Assembly: GCF_000622145.1 (NCBI RefSeq)
Contig: NZ_JHWH01000008.1
Coordinates: 1-64,000 of the forward strand
Length of the DNA stretch: 64,000 bases
Source of the DNA: Paracoccus yeei ATCC BAA-599
GTDB taxonomy: Bacteria; Pseudomonadota; Alphaproteobacteria; Rhodobacterales; Rhodobacteraceae
Direction of reading: 5' to 3'
Shown here: piece by piece, positions 17,999 to 27,834 of the stretch
Layout: each line of letters starts with the position of its first letter
Position numbering within the stretch: position 1 is the stretch's first letter
Position numbers and translations under genes: made by a program
The notes under the pieces: generated by a model
Seen by the model: only the letters and a program-made list of their open reading frames with translations
Databases searched by the model: none
Told to the model about the DNA's origin: nothing

Positions 17999-19183
17999 AT
18001 GAAAATTGGACTTTTGTGGGAAAGCGCAAACTGTGGGCTTTATTCCAATTCGGATTTTGACAAGCTTTACAGGCAGGTTGGACATAACAACGGCAACCTT
18101 GCCTTCGTGCATGCCGTGCGAACCCAGATCGATGCCGAAGTACTGTATTTTCCGTGGCATACCCGGCCCGAGGTTCTGAACAAGGCCGTTGATTTCGTTG
18201 TCATCCCCTGCGCCAACCAGTTGGGCAAGCACACGGATCTGGGCGGGCTCGCCAAGAACCTTTCGCAGGTCGAAAAGCCCATCGTGGCCATCGGGCTCGG
18301 TGCCCAGGCGCGCGAATTCGGCGCAGACGTCGAGCTGACCGAGGGCACCCGCGCTTGGCTTGACGTTCTGATCGAGAACGGGCGCAAGCACGGCATCCAG
18401 AACATCTATACCCGCGGCCCCTACACCTCGGAACAGATCAAGAAGCTGACCGGCGCCGATACTCTGGCGAACGGCTGCCCTTCCCATTTCATCAACCCCC
18501 GGCCCGACCTGGGACGCCGCATCCAGGCGAACTGGGAGGCGAACCCCCTGCCGCAGCGGATCGCCGTCGCAGGTGGGCACGAAAGCTGGCGCGACACGCG
18601 TGAGATCGAGCAGCAGCTGATCGCCATGATGATGGACCCGCAGTTCCCCGGCGTCTACATCGTCCAGTCGATGGGCAACATGATCAAGATCTCGCGCGGG
18701 CTGTTCGACGAGATCGAGCCCGATGCGCTGGCCCGCATCCACCGCCACACCGTCCCCCATTACACCCTCGACCAGTTCAAGGACTGGGCGCGGAACTATG
18801 CGCGTTCTTATTACGACGTGGCGGCCTGGATGGACGAGCTGCGCCGCCATGACCTGCTGATCGGCCCGCGCTTCCACGGGGCGCAGCTGGCGATCCAGGC
18901 GGAACGCATGGCCTGCACCGTCACCATCGACACCCGCACCGAAGAGATGTGCCGCGAAACCGGGGTGCCCTATCTGCGGGCCCAGGACCTCAAGCAGCCC
19001 CTGACCCGTGCGCGGCTCAAGCAGCTCGTCAAGTTCGACGGCGCGGAATACGACCGTTTCCGGGCCATGAAATGCGCCCGCTACATCGAATTCCTGCGCG
19101 GTACCGGCCTCAAGCCCGTGGCTTGGCTCGAGGACATTGCAGCGGCGGCACAACCCGCGCCGAAGCCTGCCGAAGTCGCCTGA
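17999..19183 (+). CDS. Polysaccharide pyruvyl transferase family protein
   Basis: This 394-residue protein of the WcaK/CsaB type has an N-terminal KIGLLWESANCGLYSNSDFDK, a central IVAIGLGAQA followed by GIQNIYTRGPYTSEQI, and a C-terminal LIGPRFHGAQLAIQAERM, the conserved RFH-x5-6 segment. The family adds pyruvate ketals from phosphoenolpyruvate to sugar residues of surface glycans. RBS AAGGAGATG is visible. The gap before it is 88 bp, the longest inside the cluster. The first ~150 bp are noticeably AT-richer than the rest, a possible recombination edge. A strong hairpin follows the stop. Confidence 0.85.
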   Translation: MKIGLLWESANCGLYSNSDFDKLYRQVGHNNGNLAFVHAVRTQIDAEVLYFPWHTRPEVLNKAVDFVVIPCANQLGKHTDLGGLAKNLSQVEKPIVAIGLGAQAREFGADVELTEGTRAWLDVLIENGRKHGIQNIYTRGPYTSEQIKKLTGADTLANGCPSHFINPRPDLGRRIQANWEANPLPQRIAVAGGHESWRDTREIEQQLIAMMMDPQFPGVYIVQSMGNMIKISRGLFDEIEPDALARIHRHTVPHYTLDQFKDWARNYARSYYDVAAWMDELRRHDLLIGPRFHGAQLAIQAERMACTVTIDTRTEEMCRETGVPYLRAQDLKQPLTRARLKQLVKFDGAEYDRFRAMKCARYIEFLRGTGLKPVAWLEDIAAAAQPAPKPAEVA

Positions 19184-19205
19184 CGTCCGGGACAGTCTTG
19201 GCCTC

Positions 19206-19230
19206 GACCCTCGGGACTATCCCGGGGGTC
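19206..19230 (+). terminator. Hairpin at the end of the glycan cluster
   Basis: An 11-bp stem, GACCCTCGGGA / TCCCGGGGGTC (one T-G wobble), with a CTA loop lies 22 bp after the pyruvyl transferase stop. No T-run follows, so it is either a GC-only terminator or a Rho-assisted 3' end. Confidence 0.5.
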
Positions 19231-19262
19231 ACGCAAACCTGATAAACATTTGATAGCTTCAG

Positions 19263-19287
19263 GGAACAGGCGGTTCACACAGGGGTT
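19263..19287 (+). promoter_or_regulatory. Candidate EcfG (general stress) promoter of the glg operon
   Basis: GGAAC at 19263-19267, a 16-nt spacer and GGTT at 19284-19287 match the EcfG-type pattern GGAAC-N16/17-cGTT. The same GGAAC-N16-GGTT layout occurs on both sides of the Mn-catalase/ecfG gap at 50 kb. It lies 56 bp before the glgC ATG. This is a prediction from the sequence only. Confidence 0.55.
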
Positions 19288-19343
19288 GCGCGGTTGTCCG
19301 TCGGTTCGCCGGCGGTTCAGCCCCAAGCCAAAGGAATTCGCCG

Positions 19344-20472
19344 GTGACCGATTCATTTGCCTGTCTGCCTGCCACCCGTTCCCGTCTTTCCCAGAACTCT
19401 ACGGCGACCGTCCTGCTGGCCGGAGGGCAGGGGTCCCGGCTGCATGAGCTGACGACGAACGAAAGCAAGCCCGCCGTGCCCTTTGCGGGCCGCAACCGGA
19501 TCGTCGATTTCGTCATGGCCAATGTGGTGCGCTCGGGGCTGGAACGCCTGGTGGTCGCCACGCAATTCGCCCCTGCGACGCTGCATCGTCACCTGCTTGA
19601 GCGCTGGGGCCGCCATTTCCCGGCCGGAGGGATCGAACTGAGCGACGGGCGCGGGCTTTATCGCGGCATGGCCGACGCCGTGCGCTGCAACTGGTCCCGG
19701 ATCGAGGCCTGCGGGCCGGACCACGTCCTGGTGCTGGCCGCCGATCATATCTATGACATGGACTATGGCGCGCTCGTGCAGGCCCACGAACGCTCGGGCG
19801 CCGCCGTCACCATCGCCGTCGACGTCGTTCCCCGACTCGACGCGCAGGGCTTTGGCGTGATGCAGGTCGATGACGGCGGGCGCGTCACCGCCTTCCTGGA
19901 AAAGCCTGCCGATCCGCCGGCCATGCCGGGTCAGTCCGACAGCGCGCTGGTGTCGATGGGGATCTATCTGTTCGACGCGGCCTGGTTGCGCGACCGCCTG
20001 AGCGGTCAGCCGGAGGCGCTGGATTTCGGCCACGATCTGATCCCCGAGGCCGTGGCCCGGGGCGAGGCCGCGGCCTTTCGCCTGCCCCCCGGCCCGTCGG
20101 GCGAAAGCTATTGGCGCGACGTGGGCACGCTGACGGCGCTGCGCTGCGCGCATCTGGATTTTCTGGACCGGGCACCCGCCCGGCTGCCGCAGGATGCGCC
20201 TCAGGCGGAATGGTCCCTGGGACGGGGCAGCATCATGATGCCCGGGGGCGTGGGTCCCCGCCTCGGCCCGGCTGGTCAACTGCATCGTCGCGCCCGGAAC
20301 GCGCATCCCGCCGGGGCTGGTGGCGGGCGAGGACCCGGACGACGACCTGCCCTGGTTTCGCCGCGATGCACAGGGCACCACCCTTGTCACCCAGGCCATG
20401 CTGGACCGGCGCGAGGCGACGCGACGGCTGATGGCGCCGGTCGCCGTCCCGACCCGCCGCATCGTGGCTTGA
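19344..20472 (+). pseudogene. glgC: Glucose-1-phosphate adenylyltransferase GlgC, interrupted by a +1 frameshift
   Basis: The N-terminus carries the nucleotidyltransferase signature ATVLLAGGQGSRLHELT and KPAVPFAGRNRIVDF; GlgC makes ADP-glucose for glycogen. The frame breaks in a run of four C at 20256-20259. Dropping one C joins it to a frame ending GTRIPPGLVAGEDPDDDLPW and stopping at 20472, the expected GlgC C-terminus. The corrected product is about 375 residues, shorter than the usual 420-430, because most of the left-handed beta-helix is missing. Without correction the frame runs on into glgX. It is either a mutation or a sequencing error. glgX starts 14 bp later. Confidence 0.85.
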
Positions 20473-20486
20473 ACGGAGTGACAGGA

Positions 20487-22544
<2,058 letters not shown>

Positions 22545-22562
22545 CCCCGAGGAGGAGAGACC

Positions 22563-22874
22563 ATGGATCAGGAAGAAGACAGGATCCGCCAGCGCGCCCA
22601 TCAGCTTTGGGAAGAGGAGGGGCGCCCCGAGGGCCGCGCCGAGGAGCATTGGAGCCGCGCCCGACAGGAGTTGCAGGGCGGGTCGGACCCGGCGCAATCC
22701 GACAGCACCGCCGAGGATCCGGCCGCTGCCGCATCGGCCGCCGCCGTCAGCGGCATCGACCTTGCCAGCGGCTCCGAACCCTCGCCCGACGAGGTCGAGC
22801 AGTCGATGCTCAAGGGCGACGACGGCCCGACCCCCTATCTGAACGCCGAAACGGGTCGCGCCAAGCGCGGCTGA
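22563..22874 (+). CDS. DUF2934 domain protein
   Basis: This 103-residue acidic, hydrophilic protein has the DUF2934 segment DRIRQRAHQLWEEEGRPEGRAEEHWSRA at residues 6-33 and an alanine/serine-rich tail. An RBS (GAGGAGAGACC) precedes the ATG. The function of the family is not known; members are common among small stress-induced genes of alphaproteobacteria. It sits 18 bp after glgX and is likely co-transcribed with it. Confidence 0.85.
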   Translation: MDQEEDRIRQRAHQLWEEEGRPEGRAEEHWSRARQELQGGSDPAQSDSTAEDPAAAASAAAVSGIDLASGSEPSPDEVEQSMLKGDDGPTPYLNAETGRAKRG

Positions 22875-22894
22875 GTCGGAACAGGAGCAAAGCC

Positions 22895-23080
22895 ATGCCC
22901 GCCAAATCCAAGGCCCAGCAAAAGGCCGCAGGGGCCGCCCTGTCGGCCAAGCGCGGGGACACGCCCAAAAGCGAACTGCGCTGCGCGTCCAGGGAAATGG
23001 AGAAGTCCATGACCGAGCAGGAGCTGAAGGACATGGCCCATACCAAGCGCGAGGGCAAGCCCGAGCACAAGGGCGACTGA
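22895..23080 (+). CDS. DUF3008-like small basic protein
   Basis: This 61-residue lysine-rich protein, starting MPAKSKAQQKAAGAALSAKR and containing TEQELKDMAHTKREGKPEHK, matches small proteins annotated DUF3008. GGAGCAAAGCC lies before the ATG. No enzymatic motif is present. Last in the glg operon, it ends 4 bp from the stop of the convergent haem protein gene. A stress role is inferred from context. Confidence 0.8.
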   Translation: MPAKSKAQQKAAGAALSAKRGDTPKSELRCASREMEKSMTEQELKDMAHTKREGKPEHKGD

Positions 23081-23084
23081 CCGC

Positions 23085-24731
23085 TCAGGTCGCGGGCGGC
23101 AGCGTCATCGTAACCCGGGGCGGGGTCGTCCCGGGTGGCGTGTTGCGGTCCACAATGTCCTGCAGGCGGTGGGTTTCGTGGATTGTCCGCCATCCGGGTT
23201 TCGAAAAGGTGGCCGACGTGAACACGCATTCCGCCATCAAGGGATTGGTCAGCGCCTGCGAAAATGCATCCAGAGCCACCATTCGCCCGATCAGCGGCGG
23301 CACCGCCGAGCGGGGCGAGATGTCCTCGGCGAACAGTCCCACCATGAACTCGACCTGATCCACGTCGCCGTAAAGCGCCTGAAGTGCCTCGATCCGGCGC
23401 GGATCCCCGGTGATCTGGTCGAACCGCCTGACCCGACCATAGCCAAAGGCCTGCCGGTAGTCGTTATACGAGGCCAGCCGCTGGTCTCGGGATTGCTGCA
23501 GGGTGCTCGCCTCGACGGGGATCAGGAAATCGGGCGTGTTGAACAGCCCGATCTGGCGGGCGCGCTGGTTGCTTGCCGCCTGCATCATTGCATTCAGCCC
23601 ATGCTGCACCAGCGGCTGGTGATTGAACAGCAGGTCAGTTGCCGGGATCTCCTGACCGGCTATAGCAAAGCGGTCCGGCGTCAGGCTGTGCCAGCGATAA
23701 AGCATGTTGAATTCCAAAGGAATCCAGTTCTGCCGGTTCCAGTACTTGCGCCAGCAGACGGCCGGATCGGCGGTCAGCTGGAAATGATAGGGCGAGATAT
23801 GGTTGATGTATTCCTCGATCACGATCTTGATCAGCAGGACGATGGTCACGTTGCGCGCGGTCTGGAACACGCGCTCGTCGTCCCAGCCGCTGTGGGCCGT
23901 CTCGATCACGCCGGCCAGACGGTTGTGTTCGCGCAGGAACAGCGTGTTCAGCATGGCGGTATAGGGCGTGCTGTTCGCCCGCTCGCCCGCGAAGGCGAAC
24001 AGGGTTGCCTTGACCGCCTCGTCCCGGTCCGGTGGCGCCTTGGATCGCCATTCGTCCAGACGCAGCGGCTTGCGCAGCGCGGCGAATTCGGCGCGAGGGT
24101 TGCCGGCGTCGTCGTAATACCGGGGCGCGAAGTCCTCGCCGTTGATCCGCTCGACCTTCAGCCGGCCGCGGCGCCCCCGTTCCTCGGAGCGCAGGCGCAC
24201 CGCATCGGTTTCGGCCCGCGTCAGGCCGTAAAGCGGATTCAGGTCGATCTGGTGGCTGCTGTGGGTGCGGCGCCGGTCCACCGCGTCCGTCATCAGGAAG
24301 CCGTCGGTGAACCATTGCGCAAAGGACATGAAAAGGACGCTGCTGTCCTCGGACGGGACGCCGCCGCCCGGATCGGTCCGAAACAGCGCGACCACGTCGT
24401 CAAGCGGCGGGTCCGTGCGCAGGGGAACCTGCGGCAGGTGGCGCTTGTACCAGCCAAGGTCGGTCAGCATTTCCCACGAGGTGTATTCGGCGCTGCAACT
24501 GGCCGCGCTGTCTGCGCGCGCGGTCATCGCGCCGAAGGCCATGGGGCGGGCGGGCGCACGGCGCACGGCCATGTCTACGATCTTGTCGTTGGCCAGGCGC
24601 CGCAGCGGCGGCACTGCCATGACGCCGCGCCACAGCGCCGGAAAATGGCTTAGCGCATAGGCTTGCAGGCGGTTGCCCCAGCCATCGGCCGAGGTGTCGC
24701 GCGGGGGGTGAGGCCGGGCGGTGGCGGTCAT
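23085..24731 (-). CDS. Cyclooxygenase/linoleate-dioxygenase-like haem peroxidase family protein
   Basis: This 548-residue protein is of the animal-haem-peroxidase/COX superfamily, with no signal peptide. FNMLY345RWH348SLTPD matches the cyclooxygenase segment holding the radical tyrosine (Tyr385) and the proximal haem histidine (His388). TLFLREHNRLAGV and HQIDLNPLYG are also typical of COX and linoleate dioxygenases. In the distal-pocket segment SFAQ139WFTD143GF the glutamine is kept, but the peroxidase histidine (His207 of COX) is Asp. Fatty-acid dioxygenation is therefore plausible and classical peroxidase activity doubtful. The ATG overlaps the stop of the catalase-related gene. Confidence 0.85.
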   Translation of the reverse strand: MTATARPHPPRDTSADGWGNRLQAYALSHFPALWRGVMAVPPLRRLANDKIVDMAVRRAPARPMAFGAMTARADSAASCSAEYTSWEMLTDLGWYKRHLPQVPLRTDPPLDDVVALFRTDPGGGVPSEDSSVLFMSFAQWFTDGFLMTDAVDRRRTHSSHQIDLNPLYGLTRAETDAVRLRSEERGRRGRLKVERINGEDFAPRYYDDAGNPRAEFAALRKPLRLDEWRSKAPPDRDEAVKATLFAFAGERANSTPYTAMLNTLFLREHNRLAGVIETAHSGWDDERVFQTARNVTIVLLIKIVIEEYINHISPYHFQLTADPAVCWRKYWNRQNWIPLEFNMLYRWHSLTPDRFAIAGQEIPATDLLFNHQPLVQHGLNAMMQAASNQRARQIGLFNTPDFLIPVEASTLQQSRDQRLASYNDYRQAFGYGRVRRFDQITGDPRRIEALQALYGDVDQVEFMVGLFAEDISPRSAVPPLIGRMVALDAFSQALTNPLMAECVFTSATFSKPGWRTIHETHRLQDIVDRNTPPGTTPPRVTMTLPPAT

Positions 24732-25669
24732 GACGCGGCCTTCCCGCTGCTGGCGGCGCGCAGCGCCTGGCTGGCCGGATAGACCACGCGCCGCACGGCG
24801 TTGATCTCTCCGAGGGGACGATGCGCCGCCAGGGCGTGCCAGGGCGAAAAGCGCAGGCCCTCGCCCCGGACGCGGCGTTCGGGCGTATCGAACTCCTGCG
24901 GCGGAATGGTCAGCGTGCCGACGGTCACGAAGGGGGTGTCCCATTCGACGGTCGGGTTCTCGATCACCGCCGCATCGGCGTCCTGGCGCAGTTGCACCTG
25001 AAGGTCATAGACCACCGGCGACGCCTCGGGCGCCAGCCGCGCCACCATCCGCTCGCGCAGGTAATCGGGCGTGGCGCCGGGGCTGTCGTCCGGGGCGGGC
25101 ACGCGCGGCACCGCGCGATAGCGGCAGGCGGTGGCGGGGTCCGGTCCCAGCGCATAGGGCACCTGTCCCCAATAGGTCGCCGACAGCGGGTCGGCCTGGA
25201 TGTGCTGCGCGAATGACGTCAGCACGGCAACATCCTCGGGGTGGGTCTGGTGAAGATAGGCCAGGAACTCCGCCTTCCTGTCGGCAGCGACCAGAGCCAT
25301 GAAGCGGGCATAATCCGCCGCGTTGCGAATGAAGAACACCGGGTTGTCCACCAGGATGAAATCCTGTTCGCCCTCGGGCGCCTCGGGCATGGCCTTTTCG
25401 CCCGCAACGCCCAGCAGCTTGATCGCCATGCCATGCGCATCCGGCTTGCGGTCGTCCCTTTCCCTGCCGTTGGAAAGGCGCACCAGCGCGTCGAACCGGG
25501 CGGGCCGGGCGAACAGGCCCTGGTCCAGCGGCGGCGGCAGCGGCAGGACCTCGAACAGGGCGGCGACGCAGCCGTGCATCTTGGGATGCTGCCCGCGCAA
25601 ATGCGGGGCCGTGGCTTGCATGATCTGGATCTGGATATCGGCGACGGTCTGGGCATCTTGCTGGATCAC
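24728..25669 (-). CDS. Catalase-related haem protein (minicatalase; hydroperoxide lyase/allene oxide synthase-like)
   Basis: The protein is 313 residues long, shorter than true catalases (about 480 or more). It keeps the haem core: distal His32 in PKMHGCV, a distal Asn in LVDNPVFFIR (about N107), and the proximal R293-x3-Y297 (RRVVY). The GTG at 25669 was chosen because it precedes a plausible N-terminus with GAGG upstream; no ATG fits as well. Small catalase relatives often act on fatty-acid hydroperoxides rather than H2O2. Its stop overlaps the start of the COX-like gene (ATGA), arguing for a joint pathway. Confidence 0.8.
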   Translation of the reverse strand: MIQQDAQTVADIQIQIMQATAPHLRGQHPKMHGCVAALFEVLPLPPPLDQGLFARPARFDALVRLSNGRERDDRKPDAHGMAIKLLGVAGEKAMPEAPEGEQDFILVDNPVFFIRNAADYARFMALVAADRKAEFLAYLHQTHPEDVAVLTSFAQHIQADPLSATYWGQVPYALGPDPATACRYRAVPRVPAPDDSPGATPDYLRERMVARLAPEASPVVYDLQVQLRQDADAAVIENPTVEWDTPFVTVGTLTIPPQEFDTPERRVRGEGLRFSPWHALAAHRPLGEINAVRRVVYPASQALRAASSGKAAS

Positions 25670-25698
25670 GGCGGGCCTCGTGCCTGGCGGGGGAAGGG

Positions 25699-27561
25699 TC
25701 AAAGGGTCTTGAGGTATTCCATCAGCATCTCGAACTCGGCCGCATGGGCGGGGTCGGACCAGTCGAGCCGGTGCAGGCGGCCGTCGATCATCAGGTCGGT
25801 GTCGTGGCCGCCGTTGCCCAGCCCGTCCCGCCCCGTGTCGTGGACCCACAGCGTCGGATGACGCGGCGCCAGCCGCTCGCGCTGGTCGGGCTGCCAGACC
25901 CAGCCCATGCCCGCGCCATCATAGGCGATGGCGCCGCGCAGGAAGCGCGCGGGCCTTGTCGCGGGCTGCAAAAGCTGCGCCAGCGTCGGGACCGATCCGT
26001 TGTGCAGATAGGGCGCGCGCAGCCAGATCCCGTCCAGCGGCGGGGCCAGGTAGCCCTGGTTCGCCGGCCGGACCGTGTCGCGCAGAACGCGGTAATCGGG
26101 CATGGCGCAGGGCGCCACGCGGCGGCCCAGCCGGTCCTGATAGTGGAAATCCGGGTCGTGGCAGGCGGCGCGGAACCCCTGCAACAGCACCTGGCTGGCG
26201 GCAGCGTTCAGCACGCGGGCGCGGTTCGCATCGGTGCCGATCTGGGGATAGCGGCTGTCGTTGCGCGGCCGGTGGCAGGTGCCGCAGTTCCGGGCAAAGA
26301 TCGCCTCGCCCTGCGCAGCCTTGGGCAGGTCCACGTCAAAGGGCCAGGGCGGCGAGGGCAGGGTGGTCAGGTATTCCCCGGCCAGCGCGGCGTTCCACAG
26401 GTCCAGCCTGCCGGGCTTGCCGACGATGGGCAACTGGGCCGCGATGTTGCGCCAGAATCGGTCCAGCACGCTGCCGTCCCATTGCCCGGTCGTGCGGTCC
26501 GCCTGGTTCCAGACCGCCGGCATGTCCGTCACCGTGGCAAAGCGCGGCAGCGCTTCGGGCAGGGGGTCGGCCTGCAGGGCGTCAAGCCGGTCGGCCGCCT
26601 GCGCGGCCAGCAGGTCTGCCAGAAGATCGCCGCTGCCGTCCGACTGGCCGGCGCTTTCGCCGGCAAGGCCGGGCGAATCCGGGTGGCCATAGCTTGACCC
26701 CGCGCGTTGTTGCAGCGCGACGGCCGCCGCCCGAATCTCGCTGCCTTTGGCTAAGGCGGACAGGATCTGCGGGGCCGCGGCGGCAAAGATGGCGCGCTGC
26801 CCCGCGTCCACGGGGGCCACGCGGTCCTCGGGGATGCCGGGCAGTCCCCGGGCAAAGAAACCGGCGGGCTTGGCGGCGACCAGCGTCAGAAGCCGGCGGG
26901 TGGTCTCGCCCGGCTTGTCCCGGGTGCCGATCTGTTCGTCGGACAGATAGTCCTGGCGCAGCGCGCTGAAGGCGGCCCGCCACTTGCGCACGTCGAACCG
27001 GGTGTTCGGCGCGCCGTCATAGACGATGCGGCGGCCGTCGATCTCGGCCTCTCCGCTGTGGCAGGCGCCGCAGGCCAGCGTGACGAACAGCGGCTTTCCC
27101 TTTGCGCCATAGTCGATTTCGCCCAGGGGCCGCCCCTGGTCGTCCAGGGGGCGGCCGTCCCCCGCGACCCCCAGGCCGCGCGGCAGGATGCGGTCGGGAA
27201 TGTCCGGGTCGGGAAACAGGCCGAAACCGGAAAAGAAGTCCTCGGGCCGGCCCCAGATTTCAGGGGCGAGGTCGGGCAGCACCTTCAGCAGGACCAGGGG
27301 AACGCCTTCGAACCCGTTCGCCGCATTGGCAAACCAGGCGCGTCCCACGGGGTCGGCGGCCCGCGCCTCGGCGATCCGCTGGTTGCAGGCGGCGCGGATC
27401 TGGGGCCAGCGCAGGTCGGGGTTGCGGGCCAGCGCATGGGCCAGTGCCTCGCGCGCCTCGCAAGGGGGGGTGTCGTTTTCGGGCTGGGCCGCCACCGGGC
27501 CAGCCAGCAGGACCGCGATGGCCAGGCCGGCCGCAAGGCAAGATGCTTTCCCCGTGCGCAT
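25699..27561 (-). CDS. Secreted dihaem cytochrome c (MauG/CcpA-like)
   Basis: This 620-residue protein begins with a Sec signal peptide (MRTGKASCLAAGLAIAVLLAGPVAAQ), so it is periplasmic. Two haem-c motifs are visible: C164GACH168 and C426GTCH430. The wide spacing and C-terminal LRAPYLHNGSVPTLAQLL resemble dihaem cytochrome c peroxidase relatives. The start was set at the signal peptide; a longer frame has no sensible N-terminus. It is the first gene of a minus-strand operon, 29 bp before the catalase-related gene, and may supply or remove electrons for it, though on the other side of the membrane. Confidence 0.85.
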   Translation of the reverse strand: MRTGKASCLAAGLAIAVLLAGPVAAQPENDTPPCEAREALAHALARNPDLRWPQIRAACNQRIAEARAADPVGRAWFANAANGFEGVPLVLLKVLPDLAPEIWGRPEDFFSGFGLFPDPDIPDRILPRGLGVAGDGRPLDDQGRPLGEIDYGAKGKPLFVTLACGACHSGEAEIDGRRIVYDGAPNTRFDVRKWRAAFSALRQDYLSDEQIGTRDKPGETTRRLLTLVAAKPAGFFARGLPGIPEDRVAPVDAGQRAIFAAAAPQILSALAKGSEIRAAAVALQQRAGSSYGHPDSPGLAGESAGQSDGSGDLLADLLAAQAADRLDALQADPLPEALPRFATVTDMPAVWNQADRTTGQWDGSVLDRFWRNIAAQLPIVGKPGRLDLWNAALAGEYLTTLPSPPWPFDVDLPKAAQGEAIFARNCGTCHRPRNDSRYPQIGTDANRARVLNAAASQVLLQGFRAACHDPDFHYQDRLGRRVAPCAMPDYRVLRDTVRPANQGYLAPPLDGIWLRAPYLHNGSVPTLAQLLQPATRPARFLRGAIAYDGAGMGWVWQPDQRERLAPRHPTLWVHDTGRDGLGNGGHDTDLMIDGRLHRLDWSDPAHAAEFEMLMEYLKTL

Positions 27562-27834
27562 GGAACCGTTCCGAACAAGGGTCAAATTGTCGGCCAGCCT
27601 GCCCGGCCGGCCGACGGATACTGAGTAAGGCTGGGAAGAAGCGTAACCGTTGAAGAAGGATCGGCAAAGCACTTGCTGAATGAAATCGGGCCGTGACCAT
27701 ACCCTAGCGCGGCCGTCCCCTGTCCCGCATCACCAGTTCGGGGGATTTTTGCTCTGCAACGGGCGCCGACGCTTTTCTTTTGCAAGGACCGCGAACTGGA
27801 CTACCATAGGGGGCCGGGCGGATAGGGATCGGCG
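27562..27834. other. Divergent promoter region, cytochrome c operon / LuxR-type gene
   Basis: This 273-bp gap lies between the divergent cytochrome gene and the LuxR-type regulator. I see no clear operator, EcfG site or FNR box in it. It must contain the promoters of both genes. Confidence 0.4.
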
